From positions 223,235 to 287,234 of the forward strand of contig RXIC02000503.1 of the NCBI GenBank assembly GCA_003952965.2: a stretch of 64,000 nt of DNA, given 5' to 3'. Each line of letters starts with the position of its first letter. Position 1 is the first letter of the stretch. The stretch comes from Morella rubra (Eukaryota > Streptophyta > Magnoliopsida > Fagales > Myricaceae). Below are positions 34,757-46,323 of this stretch, in pieces. The translations under genes and the position numbers were made by a program. The notes under the pieces are model-generated. The model did no database searches. It saw only the letters and a list, made by a program, of their open reading frames with translations, and was not told the origin of the DNA.

Positions 34757-37700
34757 TGTAACGCCCCTCCCTTGTATGTTCCACTGTTGTGACGTATAAT
34801 ATATAGGGTTAAGGATGATCGGGGCAAGCCTGTGAAATCTTGGTAAGACAGGCTTGGCAGTTGCACTTCCGGGCTGACCGAAGAACTGCACGCCGAGATG
34901 AATATGACGAGCAATTTGAAACCTAGACCCGACAGTTAGCCCTCGACCCCAAGCAGTTTAGATCTCGACCTAGAGCAGTTGTGTTCTCGAACCCCGAGCA
35001 GTTTGATTTCCCAACCCCCTAGTTGAGGTCTTGACAAATGATACCCCGCAGTAGTTCTCAACGGCCTTGACCCTCGTTTAAGCTTGACCCCATGTGAAAA
35101 AGACCGGGTAGTTAAGCTCAGGACCTCGGGCTGTTTAAGCCTGGACCCCGGGCTGTTTGAGCTTCCAATATGCCCAGTTTTACGTTAGTTGAGCTTCCTT
35201 TTTGCATGCTACTTTTTATGTGTCCTAAACCTTATGCACAGCATTAAATGCACTCTTATCCCATTTACGTTTTTACTTCCATCTCCTTATCGACCGCTAG
35301 ATGAAGATGGCCATTGGCTCTCTCTTTTTGGCGTGTTGCTTTAGATGTACGAGATGAAGATTCTAGTGCCAGCAGACGTGTACGATCGTCATCCCTCTCT
35401 CTCCCTAATGATTAGTCTAGACCTATAGGCTGGTAAGGGGAGTACACCTTGATTCGTTGCTTTCTACTTCTAGTATCAACTAGAAGAATAGAGAGAGAGA
35501 CGTGAAGTGGACATAGCACTCAGACATATAGAAACTCGAGAATTTTCACCAAATGATAGAGAGAAAGGAAGGGAGAGCGAGTGAGAGAGACCAGCTGACC
35601 GAAGGTAAAAGGAGGAGGAAGGAGAAACCAAAGGAAAAGAGACCGAGGTAGTCTCGGTCTGCACTTTTCTTCCTTTTAGCTTTTATCTCTTCTTTTTCTA
35701 ACGTAATGTCTTCTGTTTTTAGGTGTTTTTATTCAAGGAAAGGCAGTATAACACTCGACTGAGGTAAGGTGTAGAGTTGTCTTAAAGAGGGGTATTGGGG
35801 TGGTTCGGGTAGTGCTTAAAACGTGAGTTTTGCAATGAGATGAGAAAAGACTAGTAATCCATTCTTATTACTGTGATAAAATGTGAAGGAGAAAGACAAA
35901 AGACGTTGGGGGACCCCTGGGGCTAGATCCTTTGAGTCGTGAAGTTTGTGAAGAAAAACTCGTTATATATTATATATGGTCGGGAAAGCCTTTTGTTTTA
36001 TATGCCCGAGGAAATTATTGTTGAAGGCCTTGTTGTTATATGCTTGAAAAGGACTTGTTTTGTTTTATATTGGTTACATGATTGGAAAAGACTTTTATAC
36101 AATATGCCAAGACTTGATAAAACGTGCCCGGGAAGACTTTGGCAAAATGTGCCCGGGAAGACTTTGACAAACATGCCGGGAAGACAAACCATCATAAAAT
36201 ATGCCGGACGACTTTGATAAAACGTGCCCGGGAAGACCTTTAAAATATCCTGAAGACATTTGTAAAACGTGCCCGGGAAGACTCTTGATTACGTGCCATT
36301 TATAAATATGCACCGGGTAAGCTTTGAAATGAAAATGCCCGGGAGGATTTTCCTTTGAATAGTCAGAGCCCTAAAATCCTTTCTTTCAAAGACAACGGTC
36401 TTATTGGATAAATGAAATAAGAATAACTTAATTGTATAAGTTGTTGGACTTCCCTATTAACAGCATGTGGTACGTGTTAGGTTGATTGAGTTTAATGCAA
36501 TTGAATATCATGAAATGAACATTAGGGCCTTTCTACGGAAGCTAGACCTAGTCATGTATGGATTAAGAAGGTTAATGTGAATTTTTTTTCCTTATGATAT
36601 ATTAAATGCAATTTTCTATGTCATATGAAATTTATTAATCTTCATTTATTAGTGGATTCTCAATGATGCATATGATACATGTTGCATCAACATCTCATGG
36701 GTATGGGGAAGCTGATGACCGAACTGAACTCATATCTGAGGTGTCCCTATGACAGGGTGACGGTCCTTCACAGTGGGATAGGCAAGCACCACTGAAAGGA
36801 TAGTGGTTGGAATCCCTGCGTGAAACAATCTACCTTGACAGGGTCTTGTCCGGGACACGGGAACAGTCCCAGAGGAAGTGAAGGAGCAAACTTGACGCTA
36901 ACCGGTTAATAGAGCGATGAAAGGACATCTCTATAAGATAGGAAAGAAAAGAGAAAAGAAAGAAAGAAGAAGAAAGTAAAGTGACTTGGGAAACAGATGC
37001 ATCATTCCTATATTGATCGATCATAATCTTACCCTATTTTAGTGTTATCGATGCTTATTTATTGTTTACAGCTGCCTTAATTATTCATACTTATCTGTTT
37101 TGCATGACATATTCCTTTTTTCCCTTATTGAGGTCAATAGGACTCACCCTTTTTATGTTTGTTTGTGTTTACCATTTTACGGTTAAGCAGGATGTTGGAT
37201 TGTTTCAGACCGAAGAGATTCTACGATGCAGAGTTCTGTTTTGTATAGTTTTTTGTTGTTTCCTTTATTTTCTTTCGATGGCAATGTTTCAAAACTACTT
37301 TTTAGACCCTTGGAAACGTGGTTGTATAAGCTAGGTGGACTGTAGGAAGCTCACAGTGTTCCATATCTCTAGGCCATTTATTTTAATCCTCCGAAGGACC
37401 CTCTTTTGTACTAAACAATGTCTTCATATAAAATTATGATTTTTCATGTTGTTTCAATTTCACATTTTTATTAAATTCCTTCAATTTCTATTAATCTTTT
37501 TATTATGAATAATTTACTATCCAAGTCATTATTAAAGTTTTTCCTAATTAGAGTGGAATTTATTCTAATTTAATATTTTGTTACAATTTCACCTCTTTCT
37601 TTTTTAAGCTTCTAAATTGATTTTTGATCTTCTAAGTTTAATGATTCTTCTTTTAACTAAGAACCTTTTATAAAATAAGACTTCAACTAATAAATTCTGG

Positions 37701-37797
37701 GCATTAAGCGATCCTAAGAGTTTTATCGTGTGGGTAATCCCCGAACTTTTGTGCATGCGATTACTATTACAAGCGAAGCCGAGGGGTAATATTAGCA
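34757..37797 (+). mobile_element. Long LTR (about 3 kb) of a gypsy-type family, probably solo
   Basis: It begins TGTAACGCCCCTCCC. It ends near GGGGTAATATTAGCACGGG, which matches the end of the solo LTR at 56.45 kb (GGGGTAAGTATGAGCACGGG). A variant of the shared TGAGTCA..GGACTCACC block lies at 37130-37146. No gag or pol sequence is inside. AT-rich array sequence flanks both sides, showing the LTR landed in the array. No clear target duplication was found. Confidence 0.6.
36115..36350 (+). repeat. Minisatellite with CCCGGGAAGACTTTG unit
   Basis: About nine degenerate units of 24-36 bases are built on ACGTGCCCGGGAAGACTTTG, several containing the CCCGGG palindrome. It lies inside the long LTR. 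Confidence 0.85.
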
Positions 37798-38612
37798 CGG
37801 GTGAATATAATTAGATAGTACTTATAATATGTAATTGTACCCACCTTATACATATTAATTAAATATATAATACATATACCATAGTACATTATTAGTAGAC
37901 ATTTGTACGATATATATTAAATTAGTACCTTATACATATTATTATAATACCTTGTTGTATATTAATTAATAACCCCCTATGATAATACTATTTAATATAA
38001 TCCTTTTACATATAATCTAATAGTAACCTTATAGATAATCATTAATACAATAAATAGTACTATATACATGTTAATAGTATAAAATGCTTATACAAACATG
38101 TTAGTTATCTTGTACTATTAGTAAACATACCTAAATGTACCTTATAATATTATAATAATACATACCCTTATACATATACATAATCTATAAATACCTTCTA
38201 CATTATTATATATGTAATAGTACATTATACATATTATATAATAGTACCTTATACATATTATATAATATATTGTACATATTATGTAATAGTACCTTGTACA
38301 TATTATTTAATAGTACCTTGTATATATTATCTTATACATATTACATAATATATATTACCTTATACATATTATATAATAGTACATTATACATATTATGTAA
38401 TAATACCTTATACATATTATATAATAAATTTATGTAATATACCTTATACATATTATATAACAGTACCTTATACATATTATATATATATATAGTACCTTAT
38501 ACATATATAATATACCTTATGGATATTATATAATAGTACCTTATAGACGTTATATAATAGTACCTTATAGACATTATATAATAGTTTCTTGTACATATTA
38601 TGTAATAGTACC
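37798..38612. repeat. AT-rich minisatellite, about 24-bp unit
   Basis: Unit of the type TACCTTATACATATTATATA(ATAG), repeated roughly thirty times with length variation and becoming most regular at 38.2-38.6 kb. It resumes at 39178-39222 and at 49947-50030, on the far sides of two insertions, so all pieces were once one array. Confidence 0.9.
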
Positions 38613-39177
38613 TGATGCAGGGGGAGCTGAGTCAGACGATGTTGAGCTGTCAGATTCCACATTGATGGCGTTGAATTACCTTGAGCAGGTAGATCGGCGC
38701 AAGGATGGCAAGAAAATCGGAATCTAACCTAATTGGGGCAGTTTTTGTCGGTTTTTTGGTCATAACTTTGGCTACGAATATCCGATTTGTGCCCATGACC
38801 CCAATTCGAAAAGCTCTTTTCGGCGCGTACGTCGTGGTCACCTAGCTATGCTTCAGTGCCTCGTTTCGAGCCCTAAAAACGCTGTTTTCCTCTCAAAAAT
38901 CTATTTTTGGTTGGTTTTCTTTCCTTTTTTCGTTTTGGGAATTATTTTTGAATCCGATTTGGACCAGATTTTTGCCGTCTATTTATTTTTGGTAACATCC
39001 CATTAGGGATATGATTCTTAGCTATTTTAGCCCGGCTTGTGGGTTTTTCTGGAGATGATTGAATAATTTTGAATTTGAGAATTCTCTTTGAGATTTTTGG
39101 GAAGAATTCAGTGTCTTCCCTTGCAACCTACTGTTTGCCCTAGCCTACAGGATAATCGCTATCTTGTTTCAGTGTCA
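38613..39177. mobile_element. Solo LTR, 565 bp, with target duplication GTACC
   Basis: Starts TGATGCAGGGGGAGC and ends CAGTGTCA. It is about 93-95% similar by eye to 29982-30554 and in the same orientation. The flanking 5-bp duplication GTACC (38608-38612 and 39178-39182) is part of the array unit. Confidence 0.92.
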
Positions 39178-39648
39178 GTACCTTACACATATTATATAAT
39201 AATAATTTGTACATATTACTTAGGGGAAACATCACTTTGTGCCTATAAACTACCACGCAAATTACAAACGAAACCCTAAACTACCATTCTTGACGTACTA
39301 GGCCCCCCAATCACGACAATTATTCAAGGTTAGATTTTCTGTCTAAACAGATGAAATCGTTGTCACTTTGCCGCACATGATCTTCAACCTGTGCGAACTG
39401 CCAAAATTACCCTTCCACACCAAAATGCACAGCACTGGCCATCGTTTTAATTTTTCACCCTTTAACCCGGAGATAGTCTTACTTTTTGAACCTCCAGCTC
39501 AAAATGCATACCTCAGAGCACTGAAACTTTCACTGCAATATACCAAAACAAACCAAGTTTCCTTCTCTTTATTCATCCTAGCCTTCGACTAAAGCCTCGG
39601 TATCTTCCTGAAGCTGGTGAAGAGGGTCTTTGGTGTAGCTTGAAGTTT

Positions 39649-39698
39649 GGTTCTGTTGTTACCATGCACACCAATGATGAACAATATACGGTAATTAA

Positions 39699-39741
<43 letters not shown>

Positions 39742-40050
39742 AGAGAGAAGAGAGTGAGAGAAGGGGATAGAGAGATTGAGACATGAATTTAATGTGGTTC
39801 AGCAATATGCCTACTTCCACAGGAGATAACGGCCAAAGATTTTACTATCTTGTATAATTCTTAGGTTACATCATAGACTGTTTACAAGAAACCCAGATCT
39901 TGCATCCCTAAACCTGTTAGAACTCAAACACTTAGATATTCAATTAGAACTCAAATACTTGGATATCCTAATAGAACTTAAATACTTAGATATTCTATTA
40001 GAACTTAACTACTTGGATATCCTAAAAATAGGAGCCATCTTTGTCCAACA
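39649..40050 (-). repeat. LTR (3' LTR of the minus-strand copia element)
   Basis: About 400 bases. It contains a GA microsatellite (39703-39750), degenerate 30-base repeats of AGAACTYAAATACTTRGATAT, and the end TTGTCCAACA. Next to it inward (minus strand) lies CCAAGGTGGAGAT, the polypurine tract. A possible 5-bp duplication AGTTT flanks the element (39644-39648 and 49055-49059); the exact first base is uncertain. Confidence 0.8.
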
Positions 40051-40142
40051 ATCTCCACCTTGGCGAATATTGCCCTTTAGGAGAAAATCAAACAAGTTTT
40101 CGGCTCCACCTGGAACTAATAGGTTAGGAACACCTCCACTCT

Positions 40143-43100
40143 CTAGCACCTAGAGATATTTATCAAGTCCAAGCAATGCTTGAACTTCTCTATGATAACT
40201 GGCTTAGTCAACATGTCTGCTGCATTCTCAGAGGTGTGAACTTTCTCCAACAATAATTCATTAGAAGCAACCAACTCTCTGATCTTGTGAAACCTCACAT
40301 CAATATGCTTGGTTCTTGCATGATGCACTTGGTTCTTTGCTACATAAATGGCAATCTGACTATCACAATGCAACTGAACTCTACCTTGCTGAATGTTCAG
40401 CTCCTTGACTGGCCCTGTAAGCTACAAAGCTTCCTTAGCAACCTCAGCGACTGTCATGTACTCTGCCTCAAATGTGGACAATGCAACAACAGATTGAATC
40501 ATGGACTTCCAACAAATGGGTCATCTTGCAATAGTAAACATAGAACCTGTGTTCGATCTCTTGCCATCTAAGTCATTAGCATAATCTGCATCTACATATC
40601 CCACAACTGACAGATCACTCTGCTATCTTCCAAAGATAATGCCAAAATTTGTAGTACCTCTCAAATATCTGAAAATCCACTTGACTGCATCCCAATACTG
40701 TCTCATTGAATTTGCCATATACTTGCTCACCCTACTGATTGCATGAGCCAAATCTGGCCTGGTACATACCATGACATACATTAGACAACCCACTGCACTC
40801 GCATATGGGACCTTTGACATGTCTTCAGTTTCTTCAATTCTTAGGGGACTGTGAGGTAGACAAACAAAATGATTTGCCAAAGGTGTACTAACCGGTTTTG
40901 CATTTCCCATGCTGAACCTTTCCAACACATTTTCCACATAGTCGGCTTGAGATAACCATAATCTCTTGGCATCCTTGTCCTTGCGAATCTCCATCCCAAG
41001 AATCTTCTTGGATGCGCCCAAATCTTTCATGTCAAATTCTCTACTCGACAAGGACTTTAGCTTGTTGAATTCCTTTATACTCTTAGCCACAATATGCATA
41101 TCATCCATATACAGTAACAGAAAAATTAATGAACTATCATCAAGGCTTTTAACATTTACACAACAATGATACTTACATCTCTAGTAGCCAATTTTGATCA
41201 TGTAGGAGTCAAATCGATTATATCATTGCCTCAGAGATTGCTTCAATGCACAAAGTGACTTCAATTTATAAACCAAGTTCTCATGTCCAGGTTGACTAAA
41301 CCCTTCTGGCTGCTCCATGTAAATCTGCTATTCTAAATCACCATGTAGAAAAGTTGTCTTCACATCCATTTGTTCCAAAGCCATGTCATAGTGAGTTACA
41401 AATGCTAACACTGCCATGATAGAAGTGTACTTGACAACCGGGGAAAAAATTTCATCATAATCAACCGCTTTCCTCTGTGAGTAACCCTTTACTACCAAGC
41501 GAGCCTTGAACCTTTCCCCCTCTTTTTCTGATAATGCTTCTTTTTTCTTAAACACCCATTTACACCTTATCACCTTCTTCCCCTTAGGAAGATCCACCGA
41601 GTCCCACGTTTGATTCTTATTGACTCCATCTCCTCGACCATAGCACCCATCCATCACTTTTCTCTTTGCTACTGATTGCCTCCTGAAAAGTTGTATGATC
41701 TCCACTGCTAATGACAAAAGCAAATGAAATCATATCTTCATAACCATACTTGACTAGTGGCTTGATAGTGCGTCTGGATCTGTCTGTGGCTATAATGTGA
41801 TGCTCCTAGGGTTCTGAAGTAGTAGCCTCTGTACTTGAACAATGTTCTTTTGCACAGAAGTCTCTAACTCCAACTATACCACCTATTTATCACCGCTACT
41901 ACTTTCTGGCACCTGTTTCTCTTTATCTCAAGTACTTTTAAACATGGAATTTTCATCAAATATCACGTCCCTATTGATCACCTACTTATTTGCCTTTGGA
42001 TCCCAAAGCTTGTAACCCTTAACTCCTTTCTCATACCAGAGAAAAATATATTGTCTAGACTTTTAGTCAAGCTTTGATCTCTCTTCACTAAGAATGTGCA
42101 CATAGGTTGGACAACGAAAAACTCTCAATCCAAAGTAATCTACCTCATTACCTGTCCACACCTCCTCTACAACTTTACAATCTAGTGCTGCCCTCAGTGG
42201 CCTGTTAATCAAGAAACATGCCATACTCACTGCATCTGCCCAGAAGTGCTTTGCAAGTCCAGCATTCAACCTAAGACACCGTGCTCTCTCTGCAATAGGC
42301 ATGCTCATCCTTTTTGCCACACCATTTTGTTGTGGTGTCTTGCGTATTGTAAAGTGTCTCTTTATCCCATGCTACTCACAAAACTCCATGAACTTTGCAT
42401 CTTTGTACTCAGTACCATTATCTATCCTCAGATACTTAATCTTCCTCCCAATCTGGTTTTCCACTTCAGCTTTCCACAACTTGAATTTGGTATCATACCC
42501 CGAGCTTTTGTTTTAACATAACATGCATATTGTCTATGATATCTGGTTTGAGTTTAGTAGTGCATTAGGGGTGCTTAATGACGAAGTGAGATTAATTAGT
42601 ACTTGATGTACTAAGTTCAAAACTTGATTAGGACATGATTAAATGAGAATTGGAGTTCACACGTAACTGAATTGTTGTTTAGAATGTTGAGGAGCACGTA
42701 TTGGATCAATTTAATTTTTTAAGCTAGTAGGACGTTTTTGTCTCGAAAACGAACCACATGATTTTTATTCTCTTAATATGTTGGGAGATTATCCACGAGT
42801 TTATGGTTAAAATTTGGAGACTTTTTATTTTTCGAAGCAAGTAGGTTGACTATGGAAGCAAGTAGGTAGTTTAGTGATCATCGTTGGATTTTGTGGTGAT
42901 TAGCGAAACTTAGCCATTAAGAAAGAAAATTCGGCTGCCATAGAGAGTGACACCTATGATGGCTAGGAAGCACAATGAATCAAAGCTAGAAGCACGACGA
43001 ATCAAGCTAGAAAGCATGATGAAAAAGGCAATAACCTTGGTAGCTAGAGGTGTCGACAACCGGTAGACCTGGCGGCAACTCACCAAAGCTATAGGGAGAA

Positions 43101-46100
43101 TTCCGGCCATAGGTGTGCTCTACAGCAGCTTGGGGTCACTGGGTTTTAATGTATGACTAGTGTATCCTTTTGAGTTATCGAAGCTAGTCGGACATGTGTC
43201 GAAATGTTACAAGCTGAGTTTGCCTATAAATAGGGGGGATCAGGCCATTAGAACTTACACCATCTCATCCGAATAATTGTGAGTTAAGCTTGAGATTAGA
43301 AGTGAAGTGAAGTAGGAGGAAGAAGGAAGAAAAAGATTAGCAAAGATTAATGAAGATCTGGCTCAATTAGAGGTAAAGTTTAGTTGGTTATCTTTGATTT
43401 CGATTCAAAAGTTTTCAAGATGATTTTGTGAATCTCTTGTATTTCTTATTCTAGCATCTCTTGATGTTGTTGCATTTTTTCTATTCTTCCTATTTTTCAT
43501 GTTCTTCATAGTGTTCTTGACGAAGAACAAGCTCGTCCTTTAAAAAAAGTATCATTTTCAAAGTTCGATTCATTTTCAAGTTGTTTTTCAACTTTGATCC
43601 GTTTCTTTTCAAAATTTTCCCAAAAGATGTTTTTCAAAGCTTGAACATATTCTTTTGAATATTTCCTTATTCTTTTTCAAAACTCTTTATGTCAAAATTG
43701 GTGTTCTACGTGGTGATTAAGCTGGTTTTTAACCGAGAAATCAAAGTGTTGTTTTTTCCTTCACAACACTTTCTTTTGAAAATGTTTTATATGTTTCTAT
43801 GAAGAGGAAGGGTTAAGGTGTTGCATATCATGAATGATATGTATGGGTGTTGACATGAGACATGCATACTTAACTTGTATTTGGAAAGGAATATTTTGAT
43901 GTTCAAGTATGGTTAAGGTGTTGCATATCATGAATGATATGTATGGGCGTTGACATGAGACATGCATACTTAACGTAATACTGTGAAGACGTGACAGTAC
44001 TGTGCACAAGAGGATGTGTTCCACTTGTTGTGGCATCCTGGCCGCTCCGTCGTACGCGGAAAGATCCTTTGAGGATAAATATTTTACTCTAGGAGTAATG
44101 CCGAAAATACGGTCTACTCTGGGAGTACTGGCAAAGATACGAAGGTTACCACTCTGGCCAAGTGATTCACTGGGAGTGAGAGTAGTGGTGATTGAAAATG
44201 GAAAAGATCATTTTTAAGAATTGAGTCTTTTCATTTACTTTCTTCTTCTGTTTTGAGATTTTATTGATGAACGGGTTTCTTCAATATCTTTTTGTATCTG
44301 CTATCTGTCTAACCACTAGCTTTACTGAGTCATTTGGACTCACCGTTGTTTGTTAAATTCTTTTAGCAAGTGTCTGAAGTATATTTAGGTGAGTTCACCA
44401 AGGCCATTAAACAAGGTTGTATCACTATAGAGTTGACTTTTCGTGTCTATGTGACCTGTGACTTTGATGTTTGGATAGAAGGGCGGGGCCATAGCTAGAT
44501 TACCCTGAACTCGAACGATTATGTCAACTTATGCAACTTGAGTGACTCTAATGGCGGGGATTAGAGATCTTTAGTTTCATACTTAGTTTTTTCAGCTGTA
44601 GTTTTCTTTTTTGTACTTTAGTATGTACATTATAAGAAGTTGGTTCTCTTTTGTAATACTTCGGTATTACTAAAAGGTTCTACTCGAGTTTTGCTTAGTA
44701 TCTTGTTGCTTTAACGATCCTCCCATTGGCCATAATTTCAGTTTAAATAACTATGTCCATTACTATAAGACAACGCTTGAGGTCTTGATGGTTCAGGCTA
44801 TTACATTTGTCAAACGTCTTTGACTTGTGATGCATGAAGTACACCCAGACCTTCCTGGAAAAATCATCAATGAATATTACAAAATATACATGTCCTCCCC
44901 GTGATGCTACCTTCACCAGTCCCTAAAGATCTGTATGAATGTATGAATGTAATCAAGTACACCCTTTGTCTTGTGTGTAGCTGTCTTGAATTAAACTCAA
45001 TTTTGCTTCCCTAGAATACAAAACTTGCAAAAAACAAGCCTCCATGTCTTCACACCCTTCAACAAATTTCTTTTGTGAAGTTTTAACATACCCCGCTCAC
45101 CATATGACCCAAACTCATTTGCCACAAAACAGTTCTATCAGACTCAAACTCCACAGAAGCAACTCCCATTACAATTGTACTACCTAACAACTTATAGATA
45201 TTTTTTGAATTTTCTACCCTTTCATCACTACCATCATATCCTTAGTCACCTTCATTGCTCCACCTTCAGACTTGTAACAAAAACCCTTTAAGTCTAAAAT
45301 ACCTAATGAAATCATATTCTTTTCTATATTTGGAACATGTCTAACATTACATAACTTTCTAACCATACAATCAAACATTTTAATTCTGATATCTCCTATG
45401 CCAATGATTGACAAGGTGCACCATTACCCATTGTCACAATACTAGAATTAACTGACCTGTAGGTGTCAAACCAACCTCGGTTGGGCGTTATGTGAAATGA
45501 ACATGTTGAGTCCAGAATCCAAGAATCAATGGGGTGCTCTAGAACAGATGAAATAGAAAGCATGTCACCATCCATGTCTTCTAAGTCTTCCTCCACTACA
45601 TTCGCAGATTTTGAGGAACCTTAATTCTCGTCGACTGAGAATTCTTGCTATTTGAACCACCCTTTGTTTTGCTTCTTCCACACTCCTAGTTACCTTTCAC
45701 AATTAGACCTTCCCCCTGAGAACTCTCATCACTGGCTTTCTTCCACTAATGAAATGCCAATAGGGCCCTTGTGACATCCTCCAACTCCAGGGAATCCTTC
45801 CCCCATGTCAAAGTCATAACCAAATTCTCATACGTAGTAGAAACTGGCAGAGAATAAATAGCATCAACGCCTTGTCTTCATCGTCGAACTTCACATCAAC
45901 CCCTTTCAGATCACTAACAATCTGATTAAACATGTTGATGTGTTGGCTCAGATTTGAGCCCTCCACCATCTTAAGACCAAACGACTTCGACATGTATTGG
46001 CTTTCCATTTTCAACCAAACTGCCGCTGGAGATTCTTCGTCCATGACGTGATACATCACTTCATCAACCAAAGAAAGCCGGATAGTAGCCACCTCTTTGG

Positions 46101-46323
46101 CCTCAAGCTCCTTCCACTCTGTTTGTGGCATGTCATTTGGCTTCTTCCCGTGTAGAGCCTTCACCATCCCTTGTTGCACCAACAGATCTTTTACCCATCG
46201 TTGCCATAATCCGAAATTCCCAGTTCTATCAAACTTCATCACATCGAATTTAGCAATCGAAGTATTTATTGCCATTTCTGAACCTGACCCTTTGAAACCA
46301 TTTGTTGTTACCGTGCACACCAA
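40143..46323 (-). pseudogene. Ty1/copia gag-pol (TNT1/Tork-like), broken
   Basis: Domains in minus-strand order: gag 45814-46323 (MKFDRTGNFGLWQRWVKDLL); protease about 45214-45596 (WILDSTCSFHITPN, with Thr where the active-site Gly of DSG is expected); integrase 42063-42320 and upstream (IAERARCLRLNAGLAKHFW); reverse transcriptase 41328-41723 and 40623-41108 (catalytic YMDDM just after 41108 side start); RNase H to 40143 (HCDSQIAIYVAKNQVHHARTKHID). Degenerate initiator-Met primer site TGGTTTCAAAGGGTCAGG lies next to the right LTR. A copia polyprotein of this type is about 1300 residues and makes the enzymes for cDNA synthesis and integration. Stops, frameshifts and the solo LTR at 42491 make it dead. 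Confidence 0.92.
42491..44805 (-). mobile_element. Solo LTR (about 2.3 kb) inserted in copia integrase
   Basis: Read on the minus strand it starts TGTAATAGCCTGAACC and ends GGGGTATGATA. It is flanked by TTTGG (42486-42490) and TTTGT (44806-44810), a 5-bp target duplication with one change. The host integrase frame (KTFD / KFKLWKAEVE) resumes across it. TATAAATA near 43224 is a likely LTR TATA box. Same family as 46574-48992, opposite orientation. Confidence 0.85.

Noticed and set aside
34757-37797. Target duplication for the long LTR
   Set aside because: Left flank ATTGA and the right flank after CACGGG do not match, and the right edge appears to have lost its final bases, so no duplication is claimed.
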